Assembly (NCBI RefSeq): GCF_024054555.1
Contig: NZ_JAMXLY010000001.1
Location: forward strand, 62,001-126,000
Length of the DNA stretch: 64,000 bases
Reading direction: 5' to 3'
From: Segatella cerevisiae
GTDB lineage: Bacteria; Bacteroidota; Bacteroidia; Bacteroidales; Bacteroidaceae
A model generated the notes under the pieces. That model had not been told where the DNA came from, did not search any database, and saw nothing but the letters and a program-made list of their open reading frames with translations. Positions 1 to 9,011 of the stretch are shown here, piece after piece. Position numbers and translations under genes: made by a program. Numbering within the stretch: the stretch's first letter is position 1; every line of letters starts with the position of its first letter.

Positions 1-56
1 TAGCAATCTATTGGCAGGTGTAAAACTTAAGATCAAATAAGGAACAGGAGGATTTT

Positions 57-2336
57 ATGGATGACCAGAATGTAAAAGACATCGAAAGAGAACAGGCTGA
101 TAATAAAATGATCACTGATGCTTTCCAGCATCTCCTCGATACCTATCTTGCCTCTCGCCATAGAAAGAAAACAGATATCATCATCAAGGCCTTCAACTTC
201 TCCAGACAGGCTCATAAAGGGGTGCGTCGGCTTTCGGGCGAACCTTATATTATGCATCCTATTGCCGTCGCACAGATCGCCTGCGAGGATATGGGACTGG
301 GATCCACCAGTATCTGTTCCGCCCTGCTCCACGATGTGGTGGAAGATACTGACTACACGATTGAGGATATCCAGAATATATTCGGTGACAAAATCGCCCA
401 GATCGTCGAAGGACTGACTAAAATCAGTGGGGGTATCTTCGGAGATAATGCTTCTGCTCAGGCAGAGAATTTCAAGAAACTCCTCCTGACGATGAGCGAT
501 GACATCCGTGTCATCCTTATCAAAATCTGCGACAGGCTGCACAATATGCGTACCCTCGCCTCTCAATCTGCCAACAGACGCTACAAGATTGCAGGCGAGA
601 CGCTCTATATCTATGCTCCTCTCGCCAACAGACTGGGATTGAACAAGATCAAGACCGAACTGGAAGATCTCAGTTTCCGCTTTGAACATCCTGAAGAATA
701 TGAATACATCGAATCCAAACTGACTTCCACTCAAGAGCAGCGCGATACCTTATTCAGTAAATTTACTGACCCTATCAAAGCCTCGCTCGATAAGATGGGC
801 ATCAGCTACACCATCAAGGCAAGGGTCAAGAGTCCCTACTCCATTTGGTGCAAGATGCAGAACAAGCACGTCACCTTCGATGAAATCTATGATATCCTCG
901 CTGTCCGCATCATCTATACGCCAAAGGTCAGGGCAGAAGAAATCAACGAATGTTTCCAGATCTACGTGGCTATCTGCAAGATTTACAAGAGCCACCCCGA
1001 CAGATTGCGTGATTGGGTCAACCACCCTAAGGCTAACGGCTATCAGGCCCTGCACGTCACCCTCATGAGTAAACAGGGACGATGGATCGAAGTGCAGATC
1101 CGCAGTGACAGAATGGATGAAATTGCCGAACAGGGATTCGCAGCCCATTGGAAATACAAGGAAGGTGGAGAATACTCTGAGGATGAAGGTGAACTCAATG
1201 ACTGGCTCCGGACTATTAAGGAAATCCTCGATGACCCTCAACCGGATGCAATGGACTTCCTCGATTCCATCAAACTCAATCTGTTCGCGTCTGAGATATT
1301 TGTCTTTACGCCTAAAGGGGAGATCAAGACGATGCCTGCGGGCAGTACTGCCCTCGACTTCGCTTTCGAGATACATACTTTTCTGGGAAGTCATTGCATC
1401 GGTGCAAAGGTCAACCACAAACTGGTACCGCTAAGTCAAAAACTCCAAAGTGGTGACCAGGTGGAAATTCTGACATCCAAAGCTCAACACGTGCAACCTT
1501 CATGGATGAACTTTGCCAGTACGGCTAAAGCAAAGAGCAAGATCACGGCCATCCTCCGGCATGATAACCGGGAAATACAATATAAAGGCAAGAAGGTCAT
1601 GCAGGATTGGCTACAGAAGAACGACCTTGAGATGACAACTTCCACGATTGACAAACTCAGGGCGTTCCACGATATTCAAAAACCTGAGGATTTCTTCCAG
1701 GCAATAGGCGATCACACCATCATCTTGGGAGACAAAGATGCTGACGAACTGCATGGGAGAAACGTCAAGGAATCCAAAGTCAAGAAATGGCGGAGACTAG
1801 TTCCTTTCCTCAATAGGAAAGAAGACAAGAATGACAAAGCTGCATCTACAGACGTCAAGCATTTCGTCGTCGATAGTAAGTTTGACAGGAAGAAACCGGT
1901 TATCATTGATGAAAACAATATCAATCAGTTTCTCTTCAAGTCGTGTTGCCACCCAATCCCCGGAGACGATATCCTCGGATATATCGACAACATGAACCAT
2001 ATCGAAATCCATAAGCGCGCCTGCCCGGTGGCCAACAAACTCAAATCGAGTTTCGGAAATCGTATCGTCGATGCCAAATGGGACATGCACAAGAAACTCT
2101 TCTTTGACGCTACCATCGAAATACAAGGCATCGACCGCAAAGGAATGCTTCTGGATGTCGCGAAAGTGATCTCAGGACAACTCAATGTAGGTATACACCG
2201 AATGACCATCAACAGTAATCAGGGTATTTTCGACGGGAGAATCGAGATCAGTATCCATGATCGGGATGATGTCAAGGTTATCATGAATCATCTGAAAGCC
2301 ATTCCTGACCTTCAAGAAGTCCAACAGATCATGTAA
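57..2336 (+). CDS. Bifunctional (p)ppGpp synthetase/hydrolase (RelA/SpoT family)
   Basis: This is a long RSH protein of 759 aa that makes and degrades the alarmone (p)ppGpp in the cytoplasm. The N-terminal hydrolase domain keeps the metal-binding HD pair at residues 92-93, followed by VVEDT. The synthetase domain shows RVKSPYS (256-262), DILAVRI (279-285) and GYQALHV (328-334), so both activities look intact. A TGS domain follows at roughly 405-470 (EIFVFTPKGEI onward) and an ACT domain closes the protein at roughly 690-759. An AGGAGG-like stretch lies a few bases before the ATG, which supports this start. Single long RSH enzymes of this layout are usual in Bacteroidetes and are annotated Rel, RelA or SpoT, so I give no symbol. 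The gene ends about 210 bp before the pectinesterase and appears to be its own unit. Confidence 0.95.
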   Translation: MDDQNVKDIEREQADNKMITDAFQHLLDTYLASRHRKKTDIIIKAFNFSRQAHKGVRRLSGEPYIMHPIAVAQIACEDMGLGSTSICSALLHDVVEDTDYTIEDIQNIFGDKIAQIVEGLTKISGGIFGDNASAQAENFKKLLLTMSDDIRVILIKICDRLHNMRTLASQSANRRYKIAGETLYIYAPLANRLGLNKIKTELEDLSFRFEHPEEYEYIESKLTSTQEQRDTLFSKFTDPIKASLDKMGISYTIKARVKSPYSIWCKMQNKHVTFDEIYDILAVRIIYTPKVRAEEINECFQIYVAICKIYKSHPDRLRDWVNHPKANGYQALHVTLMSKQGRWIEVQIRSDRMDEIAEQGFAAHWKYKEGGEYSEDEGELNDWLRTIKEILDDPQPDAMDFLDSIKLNLFASEIFVFTPKGEIKTMPAGSTALDFAFEIHTFLGSHCIGAKVNHKLVPLSQKLQSGDQVEILTSKAQHVQPSWMNFASTAKAKSKITAILRHDNREIQYKGKKVMQDWLQKNDLEMTTSTIDKLRAFHDIQKPEDFFQAIGDHTIILGDKDADELHGRNVKESKVKKWRRLVPFLNRKEDKNDKAASTDVKHFVVDSKFDRKKPVIIDENNINQFLFKSCCHPIPGDDILGYIDNMNHIEIHKRACPVANKLKSSFGNRIVDAKWDMHKKLFFDATIEIQGIDRKGMLLDVAKVISGQLNVGIHRMTINSNQGIFDGRIEISIHDRDDVKVIMNHLKAIPDLQEVQQIM

Positions 2337-2443
2337 AGTTATTCTTCAAGAAATATTCAGGTCATGATCAGAGCCCGATAACCTTAAGAGAAAGAATACA
2401 CCGAAATAACCTGAAATGGTAAGTGATATAAGAGCACTATGAT

Positions 2444-2465
2444 GGACTTGAAACATTTCAAGTCC
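2444..2465. other. Perfect palindrome / hairpin between rel and the pectinesterase
   Basis: GGACTTGAAA and TTTCAAGTCC are perfect reverse complements separated by two bases. The element lies about 108 bp after the upstream stop and 80 bp before the next start. No T-run follows it on the plus strand (TCCCCC), so it is a poor intrinsic terminator. A protein-binding site for the pectinesterase gene or an mRNA-end hairpin are both possible. Confidence 0.4.
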
Positions 2466-2545
2466 TCCCCCAATTTCTCTAGACGGACAGGATGAATCCC
2501 ATTTCCGATAAGTCGCCAGAAGTCCAAGAAAAACAAACTACCATC

Positions 2546-3523
2546 ATGAAAAAAACAATTCTTATTTTATGCCTTTTTCTTATTGCCCTCCCCTTCGAGG
2601 CAAAAAACAAATATGATAATCCCGACACCTTATTTGTCGCTCGTGACGGCACCGGAGAGTTCAGGGCTATTGATGACGCTATCGAGGTTTGCCGCGCATT
2701 CATGGAATACCATAAAGTTATCTATGTCAAGAAGGGTATCTATAAAGAAAAACTCATTCTGCCTTCATGGCTGGAGAATATAGAGATCTGCGGGGAAGAC
2801 CGGGACAAGACCATCATTACTTGGGACGATCATGCAAACATCAAACTCCCTGGGACTGATCGCCCTATTGGCACTTTCCGTACCTATACTCTGAAAATTG
2901 AGGGGAATCATATCACATTGAAAAATCTCACGATAGAAAATAATGCGGCAAGACTTGGGCAGGCGGTGTGTCTTCATACGGAAGGGGATTGCCTGAAATT
3001 CGTCCATTGCCGTTTCTTGGGGAATCAGGACACAGTCTATACAGGAACTGCAGGAACACGTCTGTTTTTCAAAGACTGCTATATCGAAGGGACGACTGAT
3101 TTCATCTTCGGTCCAAGTATTGCATGGTTTGAAGGTTGCACGCTCTATTGCAAGAGCAACAGTTATATCACTGCTGCATCTACCCCACGATCGCAAACAT
3201 ACGGCTATATTTTCAACCATTGTAAACTCGTTGCTGCACCAGAAGTTACGAAGGTCTACCTGGGACGCCCTTGGAGGCCCTACGCCTATACGCTGTTCAT
3301 CCATTGTGATTTCGGTCCTCAGATCAGACCTGAAGGCTGGTGGAACTGGGGAAATGCTGCAAATGAAGAAACTGCCAGATATTTCGAATTTGGTAATACC
3401 GGCACTGGAGCAGACATCACCCACAGGGTATCCTGGAGCCATCAACTTACTCAAAAGGAAGCAAGACAAATCACGCCACAGAAGATTTTCACATTGAGTT
3501 CGACATGGAACCCCACAAAATAA
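2546..3523 (+). CDS. Secreted pectinesterase (carbohydrate esterase family 8)
   Basis: Pectin methylesterase removes methyl groups from homogalacturonan, releasing methanol and opening pectin to lyases. The protein has 325 aa from the chosen ATG, which begins a clear signal peptide (MKKTILILCLFLIALPFEAK). An upstream in-frame ATG at 2492 would put 18 polar residues before that peptide, so I reject it. Family motifs are present: GNQDT (159-163, oxyanion-hole Gln and the acid/base Asp), DFIFG (185-189, catalytic Asp) and LGRPW (239-243, substrate Arg and Trp). It is a right-handed beta-helix enzyme by family. Export points to the periplasm or outer surface. No pectate lyase or other glycoside hydrolase is adjacent, which is unusual because such genes usually sit in a pectin-utilisation locus. 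The susCD pair begins about 2.2 kb downstream, beyond an ion transporter. Confidence 0.92.
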   Translation: MKKTILILCLFLIALPFEAKNKYDNPDTLFVARDGTGEFRAIDDAIEVCRAFMEYHKVIYVKKGIYKEKLILPSWLENIEICGEDRDKTIITWDDHANIKLPGTDRPIGTFRTYTLKIEGNHITLKNLTIENNAARLGQAVCLHTEGDCLKFVHCRFLGNQDTVYTGTAGTRLFFKDCYIEGTTDFIFGPSIAWFEGCTLYCKSNSYITAASTPRSQTYGYIFNHCKLVAAPEVTKVYLGRPWRPYAYTLFIHCDFGPQIRPEGWWNWGNAANEETARYFEFGNTGTGADITHRVSWSHQLTQKEARQITPQKIFTLSSTWNPTK

Positions 3524-3798
3524 GAAAAACTGCAGAATACCATCGGGTCTATCCTGACACGTCCCCTCAGCCGCCTTTTCTAGCCCTCTAAAACAAGCTG
3601 CACAATCTCCAGGCAATCATAAACAATATTGATCAGATAGACAATAATCAACTTCCAAGCAAGCACATTTACCAACGAACTTTAAGAATCAATCCCCCAA
3701 CATACTTAAGAAATTTTGATAATTTTACTTTCGGTGCTTCTTTTCTTTAAAAATTTAATAGTACCTTTGTTGTTGATTATCTTTTACTACTCCTATAT

Positions 3799-5232
3799 AT
3801 GACAAAGAACGAAAAAGATTTCTTGATTTATATCATTATGTTACTTGCCTTTGGGATCCTCATATTTATAGGATTAAAAAGTGGCATATCTCTGCACCCG
3901 TCTAATGAAACACTCCGATCTAATACCTCGTCATTCGCAACCTTTATTTTGACATTGAAGGAGAATCTGGGGACATCTGTAATGAAATTACTTATCCAGA
4001 TCATCGTCATCCTCTTTGCAAGTCGAATATTCTCTTTTCTGTTCAATAAGATCGGACAACCGAGTGTCATAGGAGAAATCGTAGCTGGAATCATTCTCGG
4101 TCCCTCGTTCCTAGGCCATTTCTTCCCAAATGCTTTCCATACCATTTTCACTAAAGATTCTCTCGTCAATATCCAACTACTCAGTCAGATTGGCTTAATC
4201 TTGTATATGTTCGTCATCGGACTGGAAGTCGACTTCAAAATTTTAAAGAAAAAGATCAACGAGACACTTGTCATCAGTCATGCAGGAATTTTTGCCCCCT
4301 TTCTGTTAGGTATTCTCGCTGCAATCTTTGCCTATAAAGAATATGCGCCAGCCCATACGGCATTTATTCCTTTTGCACTGTTCATCGGTATCTCCATGAG
4401 TATCACAGCCTTCCCGGTACTGGCACGAATCATTCAGGAACGGAAACTGGATTATACGCCCTTAGGGGTATTGGCAATAGCTTCCGCAGCTAATGACGAT
4501 GTGACGGCATGGTGTCTTCTGGCCATCGTGATTGCAATAGCACAAGCAGGGACCATTACGAGTTCTTTATTTGCCGTAGCCTGCACGATCCTTTACATTC
4601 TCTTTATGTTCTTTATTGCCCGTCCGCTCCTCAAAAAGATAGGAACTTACTATAGTAAAAAAGGCATCATAGACAAGTACTTTATCAGTTTGGCCTCATT
4701 AGGTCTTTTATTATCAGCTACCTTTACCCAAATGATCGGCATCCACGCCCTATTCGGAGCTTTTATAGCAGGAGTAATCATGCCGTCCGATCATCAATTC
4801 AGGCATATCATGAAGGATAAGGTTGAAGATGTCACATTAGCATTCTTTCTGCCCTTATTCTTCGCCTACACCGGATTGAACACCAATATATTGCTCATCA
4901 ACAATTGGTCGATGGTTCTGACCTGCATCCTTTTCATTATCCTTGCCATAATAGGGAAATTCGGAGGTTGTGCGACATCAGCCAGATTAGTAGGAGAAAC
5001 GTGGCATGACAGTTTGACGATAGGTATACTCATGAACACGAGAGGGCTCATGGAATTAGTTGCTTTGAATATCGGTTATGAAATGGGCATTCTGTCCCAA
5101 CCTCTTTTTGCGATTTTGGTTATCATGGCGCTTTTTACCACTTTCATGACGACACCTTCCCTGCATTTAATTACAAAACTATTTACCAAGGAAGAGAATA
5201 AAGAAAAAACACACAACTTGAAAGAGTCGTAA
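3799..5232 (+). CDS. Cation/proton antiporter, CPA2 family (KefB/NapA-like)
   Basis: This is a 477-aa inner-membrane protein with about 12-13 hydrophobic segments, the usual size of the Na+/H+ exchanger domain. The stretch GQPSVIGEIVAGIILGPSFLG (about residues 90-110) is typical of CPA2 antiporters, and the SAANDDVTAWCLLA stretch carries the paired Asp residues expected in the ion-binding site. There is no C-terminal RCK/TrkA-N domain, so it is not a full KefB/KefC with ligand gating. It likely exchanges Na+ or K+ for protons. A -7 box, TACCTTTG (3762-3769), gives a leader of roughly 25 nt, although I see no matching TTTG -33 element. It appears to be monocistronic. Confidence 0.9.
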   Translation: MTKNEKDFLIYIIMLLAFGILIFIGLKSGISLHPSNETLRSNTSSFATFILTLKENLGTSVMKLLIQIIVILFASRIFSFLFNKIGQPSVIGEIVAGIILGPSFLGHFFPNAFHTIFTKDSLVNIQLLSQIGLILYMFVIGLEVDFKILKKKINETLVISHAGIFAPFLLGILAAIFAYKEYAPAHTAFIPFALFIGISMSITAFPVLARIIQERKLDYTPLGVLAIASAANDDVTAWCLLAIVIAIAQAGTITSSLFAVACTILYILFMFFIARPLLKKIGTYYSKKGIIDKYFISLASLGLLLSATFTQMIGIHALFGAFIAGVIMPSDHQFRHIMKDKVEDVTLAFFLPLFFAYTGLNTNILLINNWSMVLTCILFIILAIIGKFGGCATSARLVGETWHDSLTIGILMNTRGLMELVALNIGYEMGILSQPLFAILVIMALFTTFMTTPSLHLITKLFTKEENKEKTHNLKES

Positions 5233-5680
5233 TCTATCTTCTGCACCAGCACAACCGTTCTGTTTTTTCAGTTTCCCCTTGAGAACAAAACATCTTGCGC
5301 CCATGTTCTCTCATATTATTCAGGAAACTCAACAGTAAACTTAAATTCAAATAGAAAAGGGATGACTCTGAATTAAACGAACAAGGGAAAGCCATCGAAG
5401 GGAATCAGGGAGAGTAACTCTCATCCATTATACGAAAGCAAACAACTATTTATCAGGAATTAATTCAGTATCATTTTAAGACTTCCCAAAGCATACGATA
5501 GGTTAATATTATATAAAACATTCTTTTTTCCACATAACATTTAAGATATATTTCATATTTTTGCTAAAATATCGTGAACGCACATTTAGACCAATAAGTT
5601 CGATTCAGAACTGAGAAAGCAATCTTAATGACCTTATTTAAACTATTTTGTAACTTTTCTAATATCAAAAAACAAAATCT
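5233..5680. other. 448-bp gene-free upstream region of susC
   Basis: This AT-rich stretch has no convincing coding frame. A TATTTTTG (5556-5563) fits the Bacteroidetes -7 consensus and would give a leader of about 110 nt before susC, but no TTTG is placed about 20 bp upstream. A short inverted repeat, AGTTC-6-GAACT, lies near 5600. I see no obvious terminator for the upstream antiporter. Confidence 0.5.
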
Positions 5681-8600
5681 ATGAATCATCAACTAAAACA
5701 ATCATTTATTTATCTGCAAGTCAAAAGAGTTATTATGTTAACTCTGTGCCTAAGTCTAGCTTGTCTTGCTGCAAAAGCACAACAAAACCTTACAGGAAGT
5801 GTGAAAGACTCCAATGGAGATCCTTTAATCGGCGTAAGTATATCAGTAGACGGAAAAGCTATAGCTATTTCTGACATTGATGGCAATTTCAGCATACCAA
5901 ATGCCAAGCCCTCTTCAAAATTAAAGGTAAGTTACATTGGTTACAAAACCTACTCTACAATTATCGGAACTTCATCTCATCTAAACATTGTAATGTCTGA
6001 AAACAACAAGACCTTAAATGAAGTTGTCGTTGTTGGCTATGGCACGATGAAGAAAAGTGACTTGACTGGCTCCATTTCTTCCGTAAATACCACACAGTTA
6101 AACTCCAAGGGTGCATCCAATGTTATGGGTGACCTGCAAGGTGCTAACCCCGGTGTAAATATCACGCAGACATCCAGTAGAATCGGTGATAATTTCAATA
6201 TTGAAATACGAGGAAAGTCCTCCATCAACTCTTCCACGAGCCCTCTATACGTTGTAGATGGTGTAATGTGCAGTGATATCAATTTTCTGAATCCTCAGGA
6301 CATAGAACGTATTGATGTACTAAAAGATGCCTCATCTACTGCCATCTATGGATCACGTGCCACAGCTGGTGTAATCATTGTCACCACAAAAAGTGGTTCC
6401 AGTGTTTCAAAAGTTCAAAAACCTAGCATCAGCTACGATGGTTATTACGGTTGGTCTCATGTAGCAAGAATGCCGGATTTCATGGGAGGAGAAGATTTTT
6501 ACGAATATCGTTTTCTAAAATTTCTCACTTATAGTGGAGACCAGGAGAATTTAGCCAGTCCTGCATACCAGATGAGTAGTGTAGATTTGGAAAGGGCTTT
6601 ACTTAGGCAGAGTACAGGATCTGGAGAATATATTATGAAACAGATGAAAAGTAATGGCAACACCTACGACTGGCCTGGCATTGTAACAAGAAATGGGAGC
6701 CAGCAAAATCACTTCCTCGCATTAAATGGGGGTAGCAATAATATGCAATATCATTTTGGATTAGGATATAATAAAGAAGATGGCATCTATAAAGAGGATC
6801 ATCAGGAACAGATCAATTTCAAGGGGAGTCTGGATGCTCACATCAATAAGGTTCTAAGCGCAGGTTTCAACATTAATCTTGCAAAAATCAACAACGGTTA
6901 TGCTAATGATGATGCCATTCAATACGCTTACCGCATGAATCCGTATATGGTTCCATATGACGCTAATGGAAATGTTAATCACAAACCAGGAAACTATGCA
7001 GCTCTGGGCACAGACTCCTATCAATTTACAGACCAGTTAAATCCTCTTGATGTAATGAAAAGCACCACCAAAAAACGTGAGACATGGCGTCTTCTTGGTA
7101 ATGTATACTTAAATTTAAATTTGTTGAAAGGATTGACATTCAAGACGACCTTCTCACCGAATTACACTCATTATAGAGAAGGATTCTTTGGAGGTAATAT
7201 AAACCCTGTCACTGGAACGGCATATGATGACGGCACATACGCAGATGCAAATCAAGATGGTCTTGTTGACAATGAAGCAAACTTACAGACGTATCGTAGC
7301 TTTTCATGGACTTGGGATAACGTCATTAATTATACAACTACATTTCGAGACATTCACAGACTTAGCCTCATGGGATTATTTTCGATGCAGTCCGGGAATA
7401 CGACCAAAGAATATTGGGATGCAACGGATGTAATGGAAAACACGGATTGGTGGAATCTCAATTCAGGTACATACGATGCAAAGAACTCCTATAATTCCTA
7501 CACTGAGAATAGCATGATTTCATATGCTCTCCGTGCAAATTATAGTTATAAAGACCGATATCTCTTTACAGGTACTATTCGATGGGATGGTTCCTCTAAG
7601 TTTGCAAAAGGAAATCGCTGGGGATGTTTTCCTTCTGCTGCAGTTGCTTGGAGAATCACAGAAGAGCCATGGATGAAAAGTTCAAAAGAATGGCTGAGCA
7701 ACTTAAAGTTACGTTTTGCCTTTGGTATGACAGGAAATAACGACGGTATCGGTGACTATGCGACTCAACAAGTTTTGGAAGGTCCAATCTATTATCCTTT
7801 TGGAAGTGTTTACTATCCTGGTTTCTACCCTTCAGGCATAGTAAATCCAAATTTGAAATGGGAGAAATCAACAGAATACAATTTAGGCCTAGACTTTGGT
7901 TTTCTCAACAATCGCATCTATGGAACCTTAGATATCTATCGTAAAACTTCAAAAGATCTTCTCTATCCTGTTTCATTACCCCTTGAATCTGGTGGGGGGA
8001 CAATGGTAACTAATATTGGATCTGTCCGAAACCAAGGTGTTGAAATATCCCTTACCACCGTCAATGTTGCGAATAACGATTGGCATTGGGAAACCACCCT
8101 TAATTTCGCCCATAACAAAAATAAGGTGTTGGAAATAAACGGCACAGGGGATGAGGCAATCAGTTCTGACATCACAACAGGAAGCCTATTTGTAGGCAAA
8201 CCAGTTGACAATGTCTATGCTTATCAATTCGGTGGCATCGTATCAGATAAAGACATGAAAGTTCCTGACAACACTGCAGCTACAAAAGCAGGGCTAACAC
8301 CAGGGACAACCATGAAGCAAAATGATTATTATTACAAAGTATACGGCTTAACGGAAGGCCAGCCTTATGTCATAGATGAAAACGGGGATGGCAAGATCAA
8401 TAATCAAGACCGTATTGTAAGGAGCATGGACCCTGCATTTACTGCCAGTCTGACCTCAAACCTCAAGTGGAAAAACTGGGACTTCAACTTTTCCATCTAT
8501 GCAAAAGAGCACTATACCGTTTTCTCTGATTTCTTAGGTGAATATCTAAATTTGAAAGACCGTGGCCGCATGAAAATCAATGGGAACTTTTATATTCCTG

Positions 8601-8992
8601 CCGGTGCATTACTTGACTGTGACGGTATCGATGCCGATGGAAAATATATCAATCCTATATTCCAGACCTCTACACATTATGGAACATTGCCATTCCCTAA
8701 TAATGGGGGAAAGAATGGCGGTGTTGGACTAGAGTCTTCTTACTGGGATGTTGCCAAATGTGTCACAAGTGCTTCATATTGGAAAGTACAGAATATTACT
8801 TTAGGATATACCTTCCCCAAGAGCTGGATCAATAAATTCGGATGCAATTATTTGAGACTCTACTTTACTGTCACCGATCCATTCATTATTACGCCTTACA
8901 AAGGATTTGATCCTGAATGGGCTAATACTTCTATGAAAAATGATGGTCCAAGCACTGTAACATATCAAATTGGAGCAAGTATCAGATTCTGA
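5681..8992 (+). CDS. SusC/RagA-family TonB-dependent outer-membrane transporter
   Basis: This 1103-aa outer-membrane beta-barrel should import an oligosaccharide or other nutrient with TonB energy. It opens with a signal peptide (hydrophobic core near residues 18-33, ending AKAQ). A carboxypeptidase-regulatory-like domain follows at about 35-110 (LTGSVKDSNGDPLIGVSISV), then the TonB box/plug region with the SusC signatures VVVVGYGTMKKSDLTGSI and LYVVDGVMCSDIN, and DVLKDASSTAIYGSRA. The C-terminus ends in F (IGASIRF), as barrel proteins do. There is no secretin/STN domain, so it is not an anti-sigma-signalling type. It precedes susD with a 23-bp overlap only if the upstream susD ATG is used; from the chosen start the gap is 19 bp. 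The substrate cannot be told because no enzyme gene is adjacent. Confidence 0.95.
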   Translation: MNHQLKQSFIYLQVKRVIMLTLCLSLACLAAKAQQNLTGSVKDSNGDPLIGVSISVDGKAIAISDIDGNFSIPNAKPSSKLKVSYIGYKTYSTIIGTSSHLNIVMSENNKTLNEVVVVGYGTMKKSDLTGSISSVNTTQLNSKGASNVMGDLQGANPGVNITQTSSRIGDNFNIEIRGKSSINSSTSPLYVVDGVMCSDINFLNPQDIERIDVLKDASSTAIYGSRATAGVIIVTTKSGSSVSKVQKPSISYDGYYGWSHVARMPDFMGGEDFYEYRFLKFLTYSGDQENLASPAYQMSSVDLERALLRQSTGSGEYIMKQMKSNGNTYDWPGIVTRNGSQQNHFLALNGGSNNMQYHFGLGYNKEDGIYKEDHQEQINFKGSLDAHINKVLSAGFNINLAKINNGYANDDAIQYAYRMNPYMVPYDANGNVNHKPGNYAALGTDSYQFTDQLNPLDVMKSTTKKRETWRLLGNVYLNLNLLKGLTFKTTFSPNYTHYREGFFGGNINPVTGTAYDDGTYADANQDGLVDNEANLQTYRSFSWTWDNVINYTTTFRDIHRLSLMGLFSMQSGNTTKEYWDATDVMENTDWWNLNSGTYDAKNSYNSYTENSMISYALRANYSYKDRYLFTGTIRWDGSSKFAKGNRWGCFPSAAVAWRITEEPWMKSSKEWLSNLKLRFAFGMTGNNDGIGDYATQQVLEGPIYYPFGSVYYPGFYPSGIVNPNLKWEKSTEYNLGLDFGFLNNRIYGTLDIYRKTSKDLLYPVSLPLESGGGTMVTNIGSVRNQGVEISLTTVNVANNDWHWETTLNFAHNKNKVLEINGTGDEAISSDITTGSLFVGKPVDNVYAYQFGGIVSDKDMKVPDNTAATKAGLTPGTTMKQNDYYYKVYGLTEGQPYVIDENGDGKINNQDRIVRSMDPAFTASLTSNLKWKNWDFNFSIYAKEHYTVFSDFLGEYLNLKDRGRMKINGNFYIPAGALLDCDGIDADGKYINPIFQTSTHYGTLPFPNNGGKNGGVGLESSYWDVAKCVTSASYWKVQNITLGYTFPKSWINKFGCNYLRLYFTVTDPFIITPYKGFDPEWANTSMKNDGPSTVTYQIGASIRF

Positions 8993-9011
8993 ACCAAAAA
9001 CGAATAAGACA

